In this document: one piece after another, positions 46,791-58,672 of the stretch
Numbering within the stretch: the first letter of the stretch is position 1
Layout: each line of letters opens with the position of its first letter
NCBI GenBank assembly: GCA_024803745.1
Contig: JANJXV010000024.1
Span: 13,728,427 to 13,792,426, forward strand
Length of the DNA: 64,000 nucleotides
Source: Megascapheus bottae
Lineage: Eukaryota; Chordata; Mammalia; Rodentia; Geomyidae
Direction of reading: 5' to 3'
Made by a program: the position numbers and the translations under genes
Notes under the pieces: generated by a model
Databases searched by the model: none
Seen by the model: only the letters and a program-made list of their open reading frames with translations
What the model was told of the DNA's origin: nothing

Positions 46791-47344
46791 GTATCTGAAA
46801 GAAAGAAACCTTCAGAATTATAAGTACTATAAGTAGTTTCTAATTTGGCATAACAGAAATTTAATAAGCGTCAAAAGTGCAGTATTATAAAAGTTTTATT
46901 GCTTCTGCTCAAATTCTTTAAATATAGTCATAGAAGCCAGCTCAGAAAGTGAATCGCTCAATAGTGAAAATAAGAAGGCACACCGTATTTAACTGGAGAA
47001 TATAGGAGTCTTCTTTGTGGTTTTTCAAGCCCTTTCATTACATCCAGCTTGAGAATTCCCCACAACTAGGAAAGAACCTACAAATCCAAGCAACATCATG
47101 TGCAAACAGAAAAGCACACAAGTATGAAACTCTGAGTGACCTAAAATGTACTTCATACCCAATCCACATAATTCTTTCAGAACTCAATCACTTAAAGGCT
47201 AGCCCAACCTTTATGCAGAGCAGGCTGGGATTTGCCAAGGTCCCTTGATAATATCAGATTTAAAGACATCTCTGGAAGATAATTGTGTTTGCTGTCTTTA
47301 TCTTTAAATGGGACAATTTTTAAAATGTAATAGGCAGAACATAA

Positions 47345-47510
47345 CTAGAGTGTTCTTTTTTATGTTTTATTATTTTCAATTTAATTTTATTGTCAGGATG
47401 ATACACAGAGGGGTTATAGTTACTTATGTAAGGTAGTGAATACATTTCTTGTCAAACATTGTTACTCCCTCCCATATTTTTCTCCCACTTTCCCTCCCCC
47501 TGGAGTATTC
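47345..47510 (-). mobile_element. L1 3' end fragment
   Basis: The reversed L1 3' end has 'attttattgtcaggatgata', 'cacagaggggttatagttac' and a pyrimidine tract equivalent to the polypurine tract. It is of the older subfamily. Confidence 0.7.
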
Positions 47511-50160
47511 TTTCAACAAGTCATTTGGCTAATATATTTTCCAGAATATCCTGAGTTTATAGCACTTAAGCAACACATCAGGCAGTTGTCACTATCCTTC
47601 CCTCAGCCATCTGGCAATTACAATGTAAAGGAATCAGAGTACTGTTGTTTATAAGAGGGGGCTCCGATCTTGCCTAGAACCCTGGAGGAGGTGATATTTT
47701 TAGTAATAAGAGCAGTCATTATTACCATCACAGCCACATATTGGTTAATTATCTTTACTGCAAGCATGTAAAGAGCATTTTCAAGATGAGAGAACTGAAG
47801 CAGAGAGAGAACCTTTTACTCCTGAGAGGAATCCGATCAGAATACATTCTTGTTCAGAACATGTTTCTTGAGGAACCCAAACAGATAAGGCAGAAATGAA
47901 GCTTAAGGATCAGACACTGAAGCTGAAATGCTCCAAATGAGAAAAGGGAAAAAGTCAGCTCAGGAGGGGTAGGCTGGGAAGCAGGAAATGGCCAGTGAGG
48001 GAGGATGGAAGGGATGATGAGGACATGGGAAGCCCAAGACCAGGAGCTCTCCAGGTATGAGTGACAGATGTTCAGTCAAGGTCTTCACAAGGTTCTGCTT
48101 TGTGCAGAACTCTCTCCTCCATTTCTGCAGACTCTCCAGTACTTGTCTGTTCATGCACAAGGCAGAGGGCCAGAGAATTTATCTCCAGGACATTATGGGA
48201 GGCAGCAGGCAGATGCTTTTAGAGGCATCACAGTGCAGTCTAGGGATGGGTTAGGGAGGAGTGTCTAGAGAAGGAACAGGGTCCCTACTACAGTAATTTA
48301 GGTAAAAGACAATAGAAACCAAGAAGAACATAATAGACAGAAAAAGGAAATGCATTTGAGAACTGCTGACATGTAGAATTCTGGCACTGGCTTCTTAGAC
48401 TTTAAAGATAAGGCAAGAGAAGGGTTAAACTAATAATAAGCTACAGATTATAAGCTTAGGTAACTTGGACAGTTGGGATAACTGGTCAGTTTAGAACTTA
48501 AAGCCTGGAACTTAGAAATGGCTAGAAAGAACCTGTAAAGGGAAATGAGCAGAAAATGCCACAGTGCTGAGGACAGGGTCTTGAAAAATTAGGAAGGAAG
48601 AGCATGCCAGCCACTGAGGACATTGAAGAGTCCAGATGGGGCAGCGGTAGGCACAGCAGGGTACCTTCAGGTCTAGCTACAACAGGACCCATTTGGTCAG
48701 GAATGCAATAGCCAGACAACAGCAGCCTGAGGGGTGGGCAGGAGAGAGGAAGGGGAGGTAGCAGGGATTTCTTTCAAAAGTGGGGTCCTGGCAAAAGTGA
48801 ATGGAGAAGTAATCAAGGGTAGGGTGATTAAATTAAAGGCCTGTATTTTAAAAAATGGGGAAGAGTAAAGCAGATTTCACTGCTCATAGCCTAAACCAAG
48901 AGGGATGAGAGGGAAAATGGCTGAGAAGGTACAAGGGATGGAGTGGGAGATACTGTACAAAGCAGGAGGCAAGGAAAGCAGGCAGACGTACGTGGAGCCT
49001 GTGGAATTACAGTGAGAACAAGAGTGAACTCACCTGTTGGCTCCTCTAGTCACTGAGGTAGAATAGGAACAACCAGCACTTAGGAATAAGTCAGTAGAAA
49101 AATCAGAGGACCAGTCAGAGATGAAGGGAGATTAGAAGCTGGGTGGCATGGGCCAGCCCCCTAGAGTAGAAAGTTAGTATGTCAAGTGCATTTCTCCTAG
49201 TTGTCTAAGTGCCACATCCCAGTCTGTTGTGGATCTGTCGCATTTACCCACCACTGAGAACAAACAAAACCTCAGCTAGCTGGAACAGGTCTTGTGACAT
49301 GTCTCATTTTCAACACAGTAAGATCTATGGTTGCAAAGAATACAAGGGCTCCCATCCTGTGCCCATTGGTTTGGCAGTTATTTGGTGGGTATATGCAACT
49401 AAAGCACCATAATGTTATTTGAGTGGTAGTGCACTAACAGCTTGTTTTTGTTTCTGGGCTCATCAACCCTTTAACAAAAGGTGAAATGATAATCATAGGT
49501 TAGAGATAAGACTCCTCCTCCTGCCAGGTGGTCCTCAGCAATGGGGGCCAGGAGCTGGGCACAACTGTGCAAGGCCAACCACAGGATGCAGATGGTGATA
49601 TTTCAACTGAGGGCATGTTTCTTTTTCTTAAGTATGAGAAGAGAAAGATGTGAATTGGAAGTATGTCTTTTCTCATAAAGTCCTTTTGGAGAGCCATATG
49701 TCATTTCAGTAATTCATACAATACATGCCTAGCATTTTCAGATTATCCATCTACCAAGAAGCTGTAATTTTTTTGCAATTTTATATCCTTTTAGGCAAAA
49801 TGGGAATTAATAGTAAAACCTGATCAGTTTAGCTAGCTGGGAAGTACTACTATGAATACTATGGACTACTATGAACTTAATTTGCTGTGATTCTCTTACT
49901 TTAATTTAAGTCAAGGAATTGGTCAAAAGAAATAAAACTGTACTATATTCAAATAAGTAAATGGTATTATTTCCAAATAAGAAACTATTCTAAATAAGAC
50001 ACAGACTCCAAGAGCTCAATAGGAAGACCTCACAACATTAAACAATGAGGCTTATGTAATGTCTTCCTTCAAGATTATTATGGCCCAACCCAACATATAT
50101 CACCACACACCTGGGGAGTTTGCCTTTGTCCTTCCCTAAAGCCAAAATGGTTCACAAACT
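47511..50160. other. Unique sequence, one possible MIR
   Basis: A weak MIR-like core lies at 47730-47810 ('agatgagagaactgaagcag'). Open frames at 47960-48160, 48057-48268, 48522-48719, 49209-49412 and 49500-49697 overlap in several frames and lack paired splice signals. A purine-rich region spans about 48700-49130. Confidence 0.35.
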
Positions 50161-50163
50161 CAC

Positions 50164-50356
50164 CCCCCCTTTTTTTGCCAGTCCTGGGCTTGAACTCAGG
50201 GTCTGAGCACTGTCCTTGTGCTTTCTCAAGGCTAGAGCTCTACCACTTGAGCCACATCACCATTTCTGGCTTTTTTCCCCCTATGTATGTGGTACTGAAG
50301 AATTGAACACAGTGCTAGGCAAGCACTCTAACACTAGGCCAAACTCCCAGCCCCCA
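50164..50356 (-). repeat. ID-ID dimer SINE
   Basis: Both reversed monomers are present; the head 'aggccaaactcccagccccc' is at the right edge. Confidence 0.87.
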
Positions 50357-50979
50357 ACTCCTTTTTTTTATAATGAAAAAATAACACAAAAGCTCTGTCA
50401 ATACCATTTACTATTCAAAAATAAAATTAATGACAATAGAAAATAGCATATGATAAGCACTTACAATAATACCCTAAATGTGACCTAAAAGAGGAACTAA
50501 GAGAAATGTAATGCATAATACACAAAAATACTTCTTCAGTATATAACTTTCAGATTCAATTCAACTATGCAATAAAATAGATGCATGTAACTTGCATGTA
50601 TTTAATGGAGGATAAATCAGAAGCTTTCTGTGCTAAAAGTACAGGAAAGTGAGAGGTGAGATATGAATGAATATGAGAAAATATGTAAATACAGATTTAA
50701 TTATCAACTTGATTACACTATATTCTTCAGGATAGATGAGATTCATGTGGGACATTGCGTGATTTTTTTTCTGTCTTTATATTTGTGATCTACACATTAA
50801 ACAGTCTCACAGTACAACCAAAACACCCTTACAAATAGTCTCTATGTCCCAATGGGAGATCCTGTTGCTATGAGACTCCTGGCTACTTTTTATGTTTGTT
50901 GTTTGCTTGCTTCTAACTCTTCTAACACCAGAATCAATTCTTTAAGAACAAATCAGCAATATATCTCTAAAAAATTTGT

Positions 50980-51048
50980 TTTTGTTGATACTGGGGATTA
51001 AACCTAGAGCCTTTCTCATACTAGACAAATATTCCCCACATTCCCAGC

Positions 51049-51103
<55 letters not shown>

Positions 51104-51220
51104 GTTTTATTTTGTTTTTTGAGATAAAATCTTGCTAAGCCTTTCCCTGAGCTGGCTTTGAAGTCAAGATCTTTTACCTCTGTCTCCCATTACCTGGGAT
51201 TAGAGGTGATACCATAACCT
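50980..51220 (-). repeat. Old ID plus B1 SINE enclosing a GT microsatellite
   Basis: A reversed ID-like unit (50980-51050), a (GT)n run (51051-51102), then a reversed B1-like unit (51115-51220). The order parallels the ID-B1 part of the old composite SINE, with the microsatellite grown at the junction. Confidence 0.6.
51051..51102. repeat. (GT)n microsatellite
   Basis: About 25 uninterrupted GT units. Confidence 0.95.
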
Positions 51221-51314
51221 AACCAGAAATATAATAACTCAATATGAAAGATGGCTAAGAGGTTAATTTAATTTAGCTTTATACCATAAACTACAGTAAT
51301 ATTCAAGAATATTT

Positions 51315-51403
51315 CCTCTTTTTTAAATTGTATTTTATTGTTGGGTGATGTATAGAGGGGTTACAGTTACATTCGTCAGGTAGTGGTACATTACTTTTAT
51401 TGT
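51315..51403 (-). mobile_element. Very short L1 3' end
   Basis: The reversed L1 3' terminus ('gggtgatgtatagaggggtt', 'acagttacattcgtcaggta') is present without a further upstream part. Confidence 0.65.
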
Positions 51404-51821
51404 GCCGAGAGGACAGCTCAATCCCTGTGACTCAGAGTATAGCATAGAGTGACTGTAATTTGAAAATTTAATGTTAAATTCTGGTTAATTAATGACAAAA
51501 GGGAATTTTTCATAGAATTCTACAACTCATTTCCTCAAAATAAGAATTAAGGCATTCTTTCACATGTGGTCATTACAGGAAGAGGGGGAGCCGTTTACTG
51601 TAAATGCTTTTCTGATGCAATTCTACCACCCTTTCAAAGAGAGAGTTCATCCAAGAGGCCTAAGTCACTTCTGCAAGAAAATGCCACTGCTATGAATGTA
51701 CACAAACTAAACCGCATGCTGAAGGAGAAAAGTGAGCTGATTTTATTACGGGGAGGGGAGGGAGGAGAGGGAGAGGGATAGGGATAAAAAAGAGAGAGAG
51801 AGACCACAGCTTCTATGTTAC
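51404..51821. other. Unassigned, ends in purine tract
   Basis: A GGGGA/GAGAG purine tract lies at 51748-51805. Nothing else was recognised. Confidence 0.35.
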
Positions 51822-52083
51822 TCTTTTTTTTTGGTGGGGGAGGAATGCTGGTAATAGAGCTTGAACTTAGGGTCTAGATACTGTCCTTTAGCTTTATTCA
51901 CTCAAGGCTAGTGCTCTACCACAAAAGCCACAGCTTCACTTCTGGTTTTTTTTTGTGGTTAATTGGAGGTAAGAGTCTCATGGACTTTTCTGCCCAAGCT
52001 GGCTGTGAACTCATGTCCTCAGATCCCAGCCTCCTGAGTAGCCAGGCTTACAAATATGCGCCACCAAGCCACCAGTTCCTGGC
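51822..52083 (-). repeat. B1-ID fusion SINE
   Basis: Reversed ID half (51850-51945) and reversed B1 half (51955-52083) with 'agcctcctgagtagccaggc'. Confidence 0.85.
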
Positions 52084-52447
52084 TTACAATTATTTCAAAA
52101 ATCAAATGCAAAGAGACTTTCCCCTCTGCCTACCCTTTAAAACATACTCCCCACCCCAAAAAATTAAGACCTTACTTCTACACCAGGAACCTTTACATAA
52201 TTAGTACATTAGCAACAGTGGCAATTCTAAAAAAATTTCAGACACAGAAATGCAAAGGAAATTCTACACTTTAAAATCTGAAACTGAAACTACTTTAGAA
52301 GAGGATCAGTTGGACACGAAGTGTTGAGACAGTAGGTGACACAATAAAACAGTTCAGATGGAAAAAATTTTAAGACAAACAGCTCTGAATTCTTTTTAGA
52401 GGACCACCCAAAGAAAGAAAAGGAAAGGAACCCCGGTTTATGCTTAC

Positions 52448-52670
52448 CTAGAACCACAAATTCCTCCCAGAGCCAGAGGCACACTCTTGCTTTTGGAATC
52501 GGCACAGAGCCTGAGCCCAGTACTGAGAAGAGACCGAAGGCTTGTTTGCTGTTGGAGTCTAAAACTCCCGACGATGAGACTGCACATGCTGATCCACACT
52601 TTCAGAGCAAGCCATTGGCTATGTGAAGGCAGTGCGTGCGGAAGTCTGATTTGCCACCTTCGGGGTAAGC
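52448..52670 (-). CDS. Candidate exon (coding or 5'UTR), minus strand
   Basis: A consensus donor (CTAG|GTAAGC, 52442-52447) closes a CpG-containing stretch. Frame A, if entered at GGATCAG (right boundary 52588), gives 46 codons including PKARVCLWLWEEFVVL and leaves one base, exactly the phase needed by exon 41648-41827. Frame C is open for about 76 codons back to near 52670 but leaves two bases. The acceptor tract is weak and frame A has a TGA at 52602-52604. It could instead be an untranslated first exon. Confidence 0.28.
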
Positions 52671-53094
52671 CAGGCTATACCTAAGAGTCAAAATAGAGGT
52701 TCTTTTTTTCCCCCAGCATTCTCTCTAACCCCACGGAAACTATGAGGAGAACAAACCACAGTAAGATCTGATTCTTTCATCATGCAACGCCAATGAAAAA
52801 AAGAATTATCACGTAAACACTGGCAAATTACAAATTAATCTTGCACCACTGCCAAAACTCATTCAAGTTACAGGACTGCCTAGGAGTCAATCTAGGTGCA
52901 GGCATGATGGGAGTATTTCTAAGCCAGGAATTGAGAGTCCTATTTTGGGGGTTCCATGTAGGTGGCAAACTGTGTCAAAGACTGGTCAAACTTTTATAAA
53001 GAACTTTAAACTTGGTGCTATGCTGGTATTCAACCAAGAAAGGAACTATGAGTAATAAAGCAGTTATAAATGATCTTTCTTTATAACTAGAGAT
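52671..53094. other. Unassigned sequence
   Basis: No repeat or exon was recognised. Confidence 0.35.
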
Positions 53095-53240
53095 TTTCAA
53101 TATGCAGTCCTTGGAACTTCTACATTAGAATTACCTAGGACTGGGCTTAGAATCTCTGGGGTGTAGCTCAGACATCTACCTTAACTGATTATTCTAGACT
53201 CTTTCCATTTATGTTAAAATTTGAGGACAGACCTGAACAA
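53095..53240 (+). mobile_element. MER5A-like (hAT/Charlie) DNA transposon relic
   Basis: 'gcagtccttggaacttctac', 'attagaattacctagga', 'tagaatctctggggtgtagc' and 'atgttaaaatttgagga' follow the order of the MER5A consensus. This is a non-autonomous, long-inactive element. Confidence 0.6.
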
Positions 53241-53377
53241 CTCATCAGAAATGCTTTCATCTTCCTTTATTACTCAAATACTTTGTCTCTGGTTCCTGCT
53301 GAAATCAGCAGCAGCCTCCAGAAAGAAAAAAAAAATAACTGAGGTATGTATTTAGGTGACATTACCTTTCCCTATTT

Positions 53378-53579
53378 GTTTTTTTTTCCCCCAGGGTAAG
53401 GGCTCGAACTCAGGGCCTGGGCACCATCCATGGCCTTTCTCAAGGCTACCACTCTACCACTTGAGTTAAAGCACCACTTCCAGCTTTTACTATGTATGCA
53501 GTACCGATGAGTCAGACCCCACCCAAGCTTATGTGCATGCTAGGCAAGCACTCGACCACTAGGCCATGGTCCCAGCCCA
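53378..53579 (-). repeat. ID-ID dimer SINE (first of a stacked pair)
   Basis: A reversed dimer bounded left by acctttccctattt (53364-53377) and right by a decayed copy of the same sequence near 53580. Confidence 0.83.
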
Positions 53580-53852
53580 CCTTTCTCAATTCTTTCTTTT
53601 CCTTATCCTTTTCCTTTTTTCTTTTCTTTCTTTCCTTTTTTTGTGTTGGTCCTAGGCCTTCAACTCTGGACCTAGGTACTCTCCCAGAGCTCTTCAGCTC
53701 AAGGCTAGTGTTCTACCACTTGAGCCACCCCATCACTTCCAGCTTTCTGGTAGTTAACTGGAGATAAGAGTCACAGATTTTAGTATCCAGGCTGGCCTTG
53801 AACTTCGATCCTCAGATCTCAGCCTCCCGAGTAGCTAGGATTACAGGCGTGA
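53580..53852 (-). repeat. B1-ID fusion SINE (second of a stacked pair)
   Basis: The interval starts with the middle, decayed target copy (from 53580) and a long T/C-rich reversed tail (to about 53640). The reversed ID and B1 halves follow. An exact copy of the left target sequence (53853-53866) lies at its right. Confidence 0.85.
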
Positions 53853-53866
53853 ACCTTTCCCTATTT

Positions 53867-54456
53867 CTTATTTTTGTTCTTTATTCCTCCTGACCTTTCA
53901 AAAACTGCAGAGTAGTTTTCTGTCCCCATTTTAACCAATTTACTTCAGTTCATTATGACGTGGATATAAAAATATTCTCTGAAAATAACTGGCAAGTATG
54001 AAAAATTTTGATAACAAGTGTTTTTGTCTTTTGCTCCATTATGTATGATGTTGCCAAAGGAACTTTCTAGAAGAGAGGAGCACTCAGAAAACACTGTTAT
54101 TTATGCACAAGTTTTTCCAAATGTTCTTCTTTGTTTCAGCCTAATTCATGTACTGGGTGACATCCTTACACAAGAAGCAAAGCTTTCAGGTTTTTGGTAC
54201 GAGGTATTTAGTGAGTGCATTTGGTGTTCCTCGTATTTTGTTGAACAGGAAAGTTTGGCCCTGTCAGAGAAGTGCTTCTCCCTAATGGACACTTAAGTGA
54301 AAGGCCATTACACAGTCCAAGTGAACGCCAGACATAGTTGACTGACATCCCCATGTCCTTCTGAACTTGGCCACCTTACTCATTTCTTCTCCAGTGTGGC
54401 AACCAAGGCAAGGCTGCCTCACCCATGGGGCATTACTTGCATTCTCCCACCGCCCC
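53867..54456. other. Unassigned sequence
   Basis: Open frame 54018-54296 (plus, 92 codons) has no splice or domain support. Confidence 0.35.
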
Positions 54457-54646
54457 TCTTACTAGTCCTGGGACTTGAACTCAGAACCTGGACATTGTCC
54501 TTGAACTTTCTCAAAGCTAGCACTCTACCACTTGAGCCTCAGAACCACTTCTGGCTTTTTCTGTGTATGTGGTACCGAGGAATCAAACCCAGGGCTTTGT
54601 GCATGCTAGGCAAGCATTTTACCACTAGGCCATACCCTGGCCCATG
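54457..54646 (-). repeat. ID-ID dimer SINE
   Basis: Both reversed monomers ('gggacttgaactcagaacct', 'gctaggcaagcattttacca') are complete. Confidence 0.88.
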
Positions 54647-54898
54647 GGCGTTGTTTTCTATTTTCTCAGACTCAGACCTTAATACTTTTTAAAATGTGTG
54701 TATCATTTTATTCTGTATATACATCCATTTTTTTGTATGTACAAAGTCACGTCAAGCCAAGTTTTGAATGTTACCTACTACTCTGAACTTAAGACTTCTG
54801 TTGCATATTCGGCATATGAACCTAATACAAAACATTACAATCTCTGTTTCTCTGTGGCAATAATACTTCACATACTAGCAAGTTTAAGGCCATTTTAG

Positions 54899-55035
54899 AA
54901 ACCAGCCCGGGCATCAAGAAACTGGAAATGGAGCTGTGGCTCAAGGAGGTACAGTGCAATCTTGAGCAAAAGCTCAGAGACAGGGCCCAAGGCCTGAGTT
55001 CAAGCCCCTTGACTAACAAAAATAAAAATAAAAAG
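54899..55035 (+). repeat. 5'-truncated B1-ID SINE
   Basis: Only the end of the B1 half ('aaaccagcccgggcatc') and the full ID half remain, followed by an AAAAT-type tail. Confidence 0.8.
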
Positions 55036-56302
55036 TATGTCAAATTGAACAAGAGAAAAAAAGAGATTTTTCTTAAAATGTGATGATAAAAGTTATTCTA
55101 AGTTCATGGGAAAGGGTGTTTGATTAATCATATGCTCTGAATCAGGACAGCTGCTGTGGAGGATATAGGCTGAGAGAGGCAAATGTGTGCTTTTGTGTGA
55201 GGAAACCGTGTGCAAAGCAAGTCTGAGGTCTTGTGTGGTAAACTGTATGACTTTGGTGCCCTTTCTTCCAAAGTAGCTCTTCAGTCTGGCCGGTGATCAA
55301 GGTGGTGAAAATCCAGTGAGGGTTCAGCATAGTAGATGCGTGGTCAGCTCTGTGTTGTTAGAACATGAACGGCAGTGAGCTCCTAAAGGCATGATGCTGG
55401 CCAAGACAGAGCAATCTGAATCTACAGTCCAGCATAAAGCAACATGTTCCCTCAGAGCTCTGTTCTAACAAGAAAAGCACCCTTATGCATCACATTCTTA
55501 AGTTCCTAACTTAATTGGAGAAGGAAAGAAAGGGGAGGGAATTAGGTGTCACAGTCTGAAAACTTTGTTCCTAGTAATATAGCTAACTTTAAAGTATTTG
55601 TAAAAGTGATTAGCCTCCATGTTATAATTTTTGTGCACTGTTAATATTACAAACATGCCAAAAATGAATCTGAACTAGAGAGCTCTTGAATGACAATATA
55701 AACTTTGGCCTTGTGAGACTGGTGTCATTTAAAAGTATACAAAAAAGACACAGAGAAAGAGAGTCAGAGATTGAGATTGGTTTTCTAGTTTCATTGTTGG
55801 GAAAATAAGGAAATAGAAAAGGAAGAATTTTTGGTTATAATTAAAAGTATTCACCCTACCTTTTGATTCTTAACGAAATTCAAATTGGTCTATGATCAAA
55901 CTTCAGAGTGATCTACTGATGGCTTGTAAAATAAATTTAATGTACTGCTATGTTCCTAGAAAAAATCAAATAGAATAGAAATAATAAAATAAAAAATCTT
56001 ATCTAACAGTGTGACTATACTTAACATATTTTGGCTGCACATTTTCATGATGTAAAACATAATCCTTACTGCCAGTTATAGGGAAGAAAATGGTCTATAT
56101 GGAGAGGATTAAAGTCAAATTTGCAGTGTGGTGAGGGAAATATATATAGATTTGAACTTTAATTAGATCATGTGGCCTTCTTAAGAATCAACCTACAAAA
56201 CAAAATGCATTACTAGGCAACAATTCTAAAGATGCCACACAAGTAATCATTCACTAGTGTCTACTCTCACTGGCCAGGTTATGAATAGAGAATAAATTTT
56301 TT
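55036..56302. other. Unique AT-rich sequence
   Basis: No repeat, RNA gene or exon was recognised. Confidence 0.35.
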
Positions 56303-56488
56303 AATTTTTTTTGTCAGTCTTAGGCTTGAGCTCAGGGCCTGAGCACTGTCCTTGGACTTTCTCAAGGCTAGAGCTCTACCACTTGAGCCACTTCTGGCTT
56401 TTTCTATGGATGTGATACTGAGGAATTGAACCTGGGCCTTTGTGCATACTAGGCAAGCACTCTACCACTAGGAAAAACTCCCAGCCCC
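56303..56488 (-). repeat. ID-ID dimer SINE
   Basis: A reversed dimer with a short deletion between monomers; reversed A-tail at 56303-56312. Confidence 0.87.
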
Positions 56489-56579
56489 ATTTTTTTTAAT
56501 TAAAAAAAATTTTTAAGCACAAATACCTGAAGCTCAAACCCATGAAATAGCTAACACATAGTGTTTACTGTGTCACTAA

Positions 56580-56735
56580 AATTGTTCTGATCATGTCATA
56601 CATCATTACCTCATTCGATCCTGTTAGTAATGCCATAATACAGAATGTAGATTACTAGCCTTATCCTGATATTACAGATGGAAAACTGAAGAAATTAAGT
56701 CAGTTGCCTATGAGCAAAGCTAGTATCTGAAATAA
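56580..56735 (+). repeat. MIR SINE
   Basis: 'ttacctcattcgatcctgtt', 'attacagatggaaaactgaa' and 'taagtcagttgcctatgagc' follow the MIR core in order. Confidence 0.72.
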
Positions 56736-57009
56736 GGGAACCACTTCCCAGTTCTTACCTGCATTGTATCCTTGACTTAATACTATTTTATGCACACCTG
56801 TGACACCTAGAGAAGGGAGGATATGAGCACACAAGGGCAGCATTATTGTCTGTCTAGCCACTTCTCTTCTGCTAACAACAATCTACAATCTAGGCAACAG
56901 TCAACCTCTCCCACTTTGATACCCTGGTATGCTCTGATGTGTTTCCTAGCACACTAATGCATCTCTTTTCTCTAGAACAGATGTAAAAGCTCAGCAAGTA
57001 GGCTGCTAC

Positions 57010-57345
57010 TTTTGATTGGTTTTAGGGCCTTCTTAAGCAGGCACTCTACCACTTGAGCAATGGCTAAAGCCTCATTTTGCACTGGCAATCTTTAAGATAG
57101 GGCCTCACTTTACACTGGGCTGGGCTACAAGCCATCTACTTGTGTTTTTACTTGTTGCTGAGGATGACAAGCACGTCACAGTGCAGTGCCCAGCCACTGT
57201 ACTTCCTTGGAGTTGGGAAAACTGCTCCCAGACACCAAGGTGAGCCTTACCAACTGGCTGGCTTCAAAACCACTTTTCTCTGATATCTACCTCCCTCAAA
57301 ATAGCTAGGATTACAGGCTTAAGCCATTTTGCCTGGCTAACTTTT
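57010..57345 (-). repeat. Old B1-B1-ID composite SINE
   Basis: Read on the plus strand: a reversed ID unit ('gcactctaccacttgagcaa'), a reversed B1-like unit (57095-57205), and another reversed B1-like unit ending 'gctaggattacaggcttaag'. It is the fourth copy of this architecture here. Confidence 0.62.
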
Positions 57346-57393
57346 CTGTGTACTTAAGAGTTAAAAAGACCCCAGATAAGTGAAGGATCTCAA

Positions 57394-57926
57394 GATGGCT
57401 GGGCTCAAACTTGTTCTAAGAAACATGGACTGGGTAGAAAGATCAAACATGAAGCCAAAAAGCTTTGTTTTCTCCATGAAGTCCTGGAAGTGAGACATTT
57501 AACTCCAGGTCAACCACTCTATATGATAAGCCACAAACTATGGATTGGCCTTTTTACAAGGCTGATGTGGCCAAGGCAGGTTTGGTGGTTGACTTTGAAA
57601 AGAATTTTAATGACCTCAAGGTTCCTGTGCCAGAAGATAAATATACTGCCCTAATGGATGGTAAGAAAAAGGAAGACATAAAAAAAGCTATGCTGAATGT
57701 GTTTTTCTCAAAGCTCAGTCTGAAGGAATATGGAAAAAATGAAGAACATGATGCCCTTTGATCCGTTCATTAACAGCACAGTGTTCTAGAAATCAAATTC
57801 AATGCAAAGAAGCATCTCCATTATCCCAGCCAAATGAGAATTTATAAAATTTATAAAATGGATTCTAGGGCATTAAAAATAAAGGTAGTTGTAATTTAAA
57901 AGAAAAAAGAACTAAAAAGAATAGGT
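57394..57926 (+). pseudogene. ATP5PD: Processed pseudogene of ATP5PD (ATP synthase subunit d)
   Basis: The parent encodes subunit d (about 161 residues) of the peripheral stalk of mitochondrial F1Fo ATP synthase. The copy starts at ATGGCTGGG (57394), is frame-shifted in the first third, then reads in frame from 57540 (DWPFYKADVAKAGLV..., KVPVPEDKYTA) to about 57720. Later sequence still matches the parent's end (GENLYK-type 'gagaatttataa' near 57836). It has no introns, an AATAAA at 57878-57883 and an A-rich tail (57897-57926), all typical of an L1-mediated retrocopy. The start-proximal shifts, a TGA at 57759-57761 and lost codons rule out a working protein. It has no relation to the minus-strand gene. 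Confidence 0.87.
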
Positions 57927-58657
57927 TCTTGTGTTGGTAGTTAAGTTACAGCATCCACAAACCATTTCTAAGACCTCTTTCAGGTGTTTCCTCCACAAGC
58001 CAGTTATGCTGAGTGGTAAGGAGATGGTTGCTAGCCTGGTCCTACAGAGCTGGCAGGGGTGTCACTCCTCTTCTGTACTTTTTCGGTGTTATCCAATCCA
58101 CTGGTTTAAGCTGGATCCAGAAGAATGGCAGGCATTGATTGTGCACCGTGACAAGCATTCTACCATGCTTCAGCATAATACAAAAATATGTATGTGCCCA
58201 AAGATTTTTTTCCCAACCCTATTTACTCATCCCTGTGTTCAGGCTACATAATAAGTATTATTACAGGACCTACAATATTTATCAATCATCATTTTTAGCA
58301 CACACTAACCATACAAAAAGTTTCACTGTATGCATCTTCCATAAATACACAGTGCACTTTGAATGAGTTCATGTTGTAAATCTTGAATAAACACACTAAG
58401 TACTCTATTTCTTTTCATGTGAGTGCCAATAAATCCTGAAAGAAAAAGCAAATGACACTATGTTTTCATCTAGTCTGATCACTATACCTTGACCACTTAA
58501 TTTAAATTTTTTTCATAAAAACTTTTTTTTAGCTGAACAGCTTATTTCAAATGTTTTGCAATAGTGCACAGGGATGTGCATCTCACAGAAATCACTGACA
58601 CTCTGACCCAGGCTTTCAAGTAAAGAAGCAATAAATTTATATATGTTTTTCCAATGT
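57927..58657. other. Unassigned sequence
   Basis: Open frames 57931-58251 (106 codons) and 58139-58366 on the plus strand overlap in different frames; no domain, splice pair or repeat was recognised. Confidence 0.35.
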
Positions 58658-58672
58658 AAGATTTACATCTAG

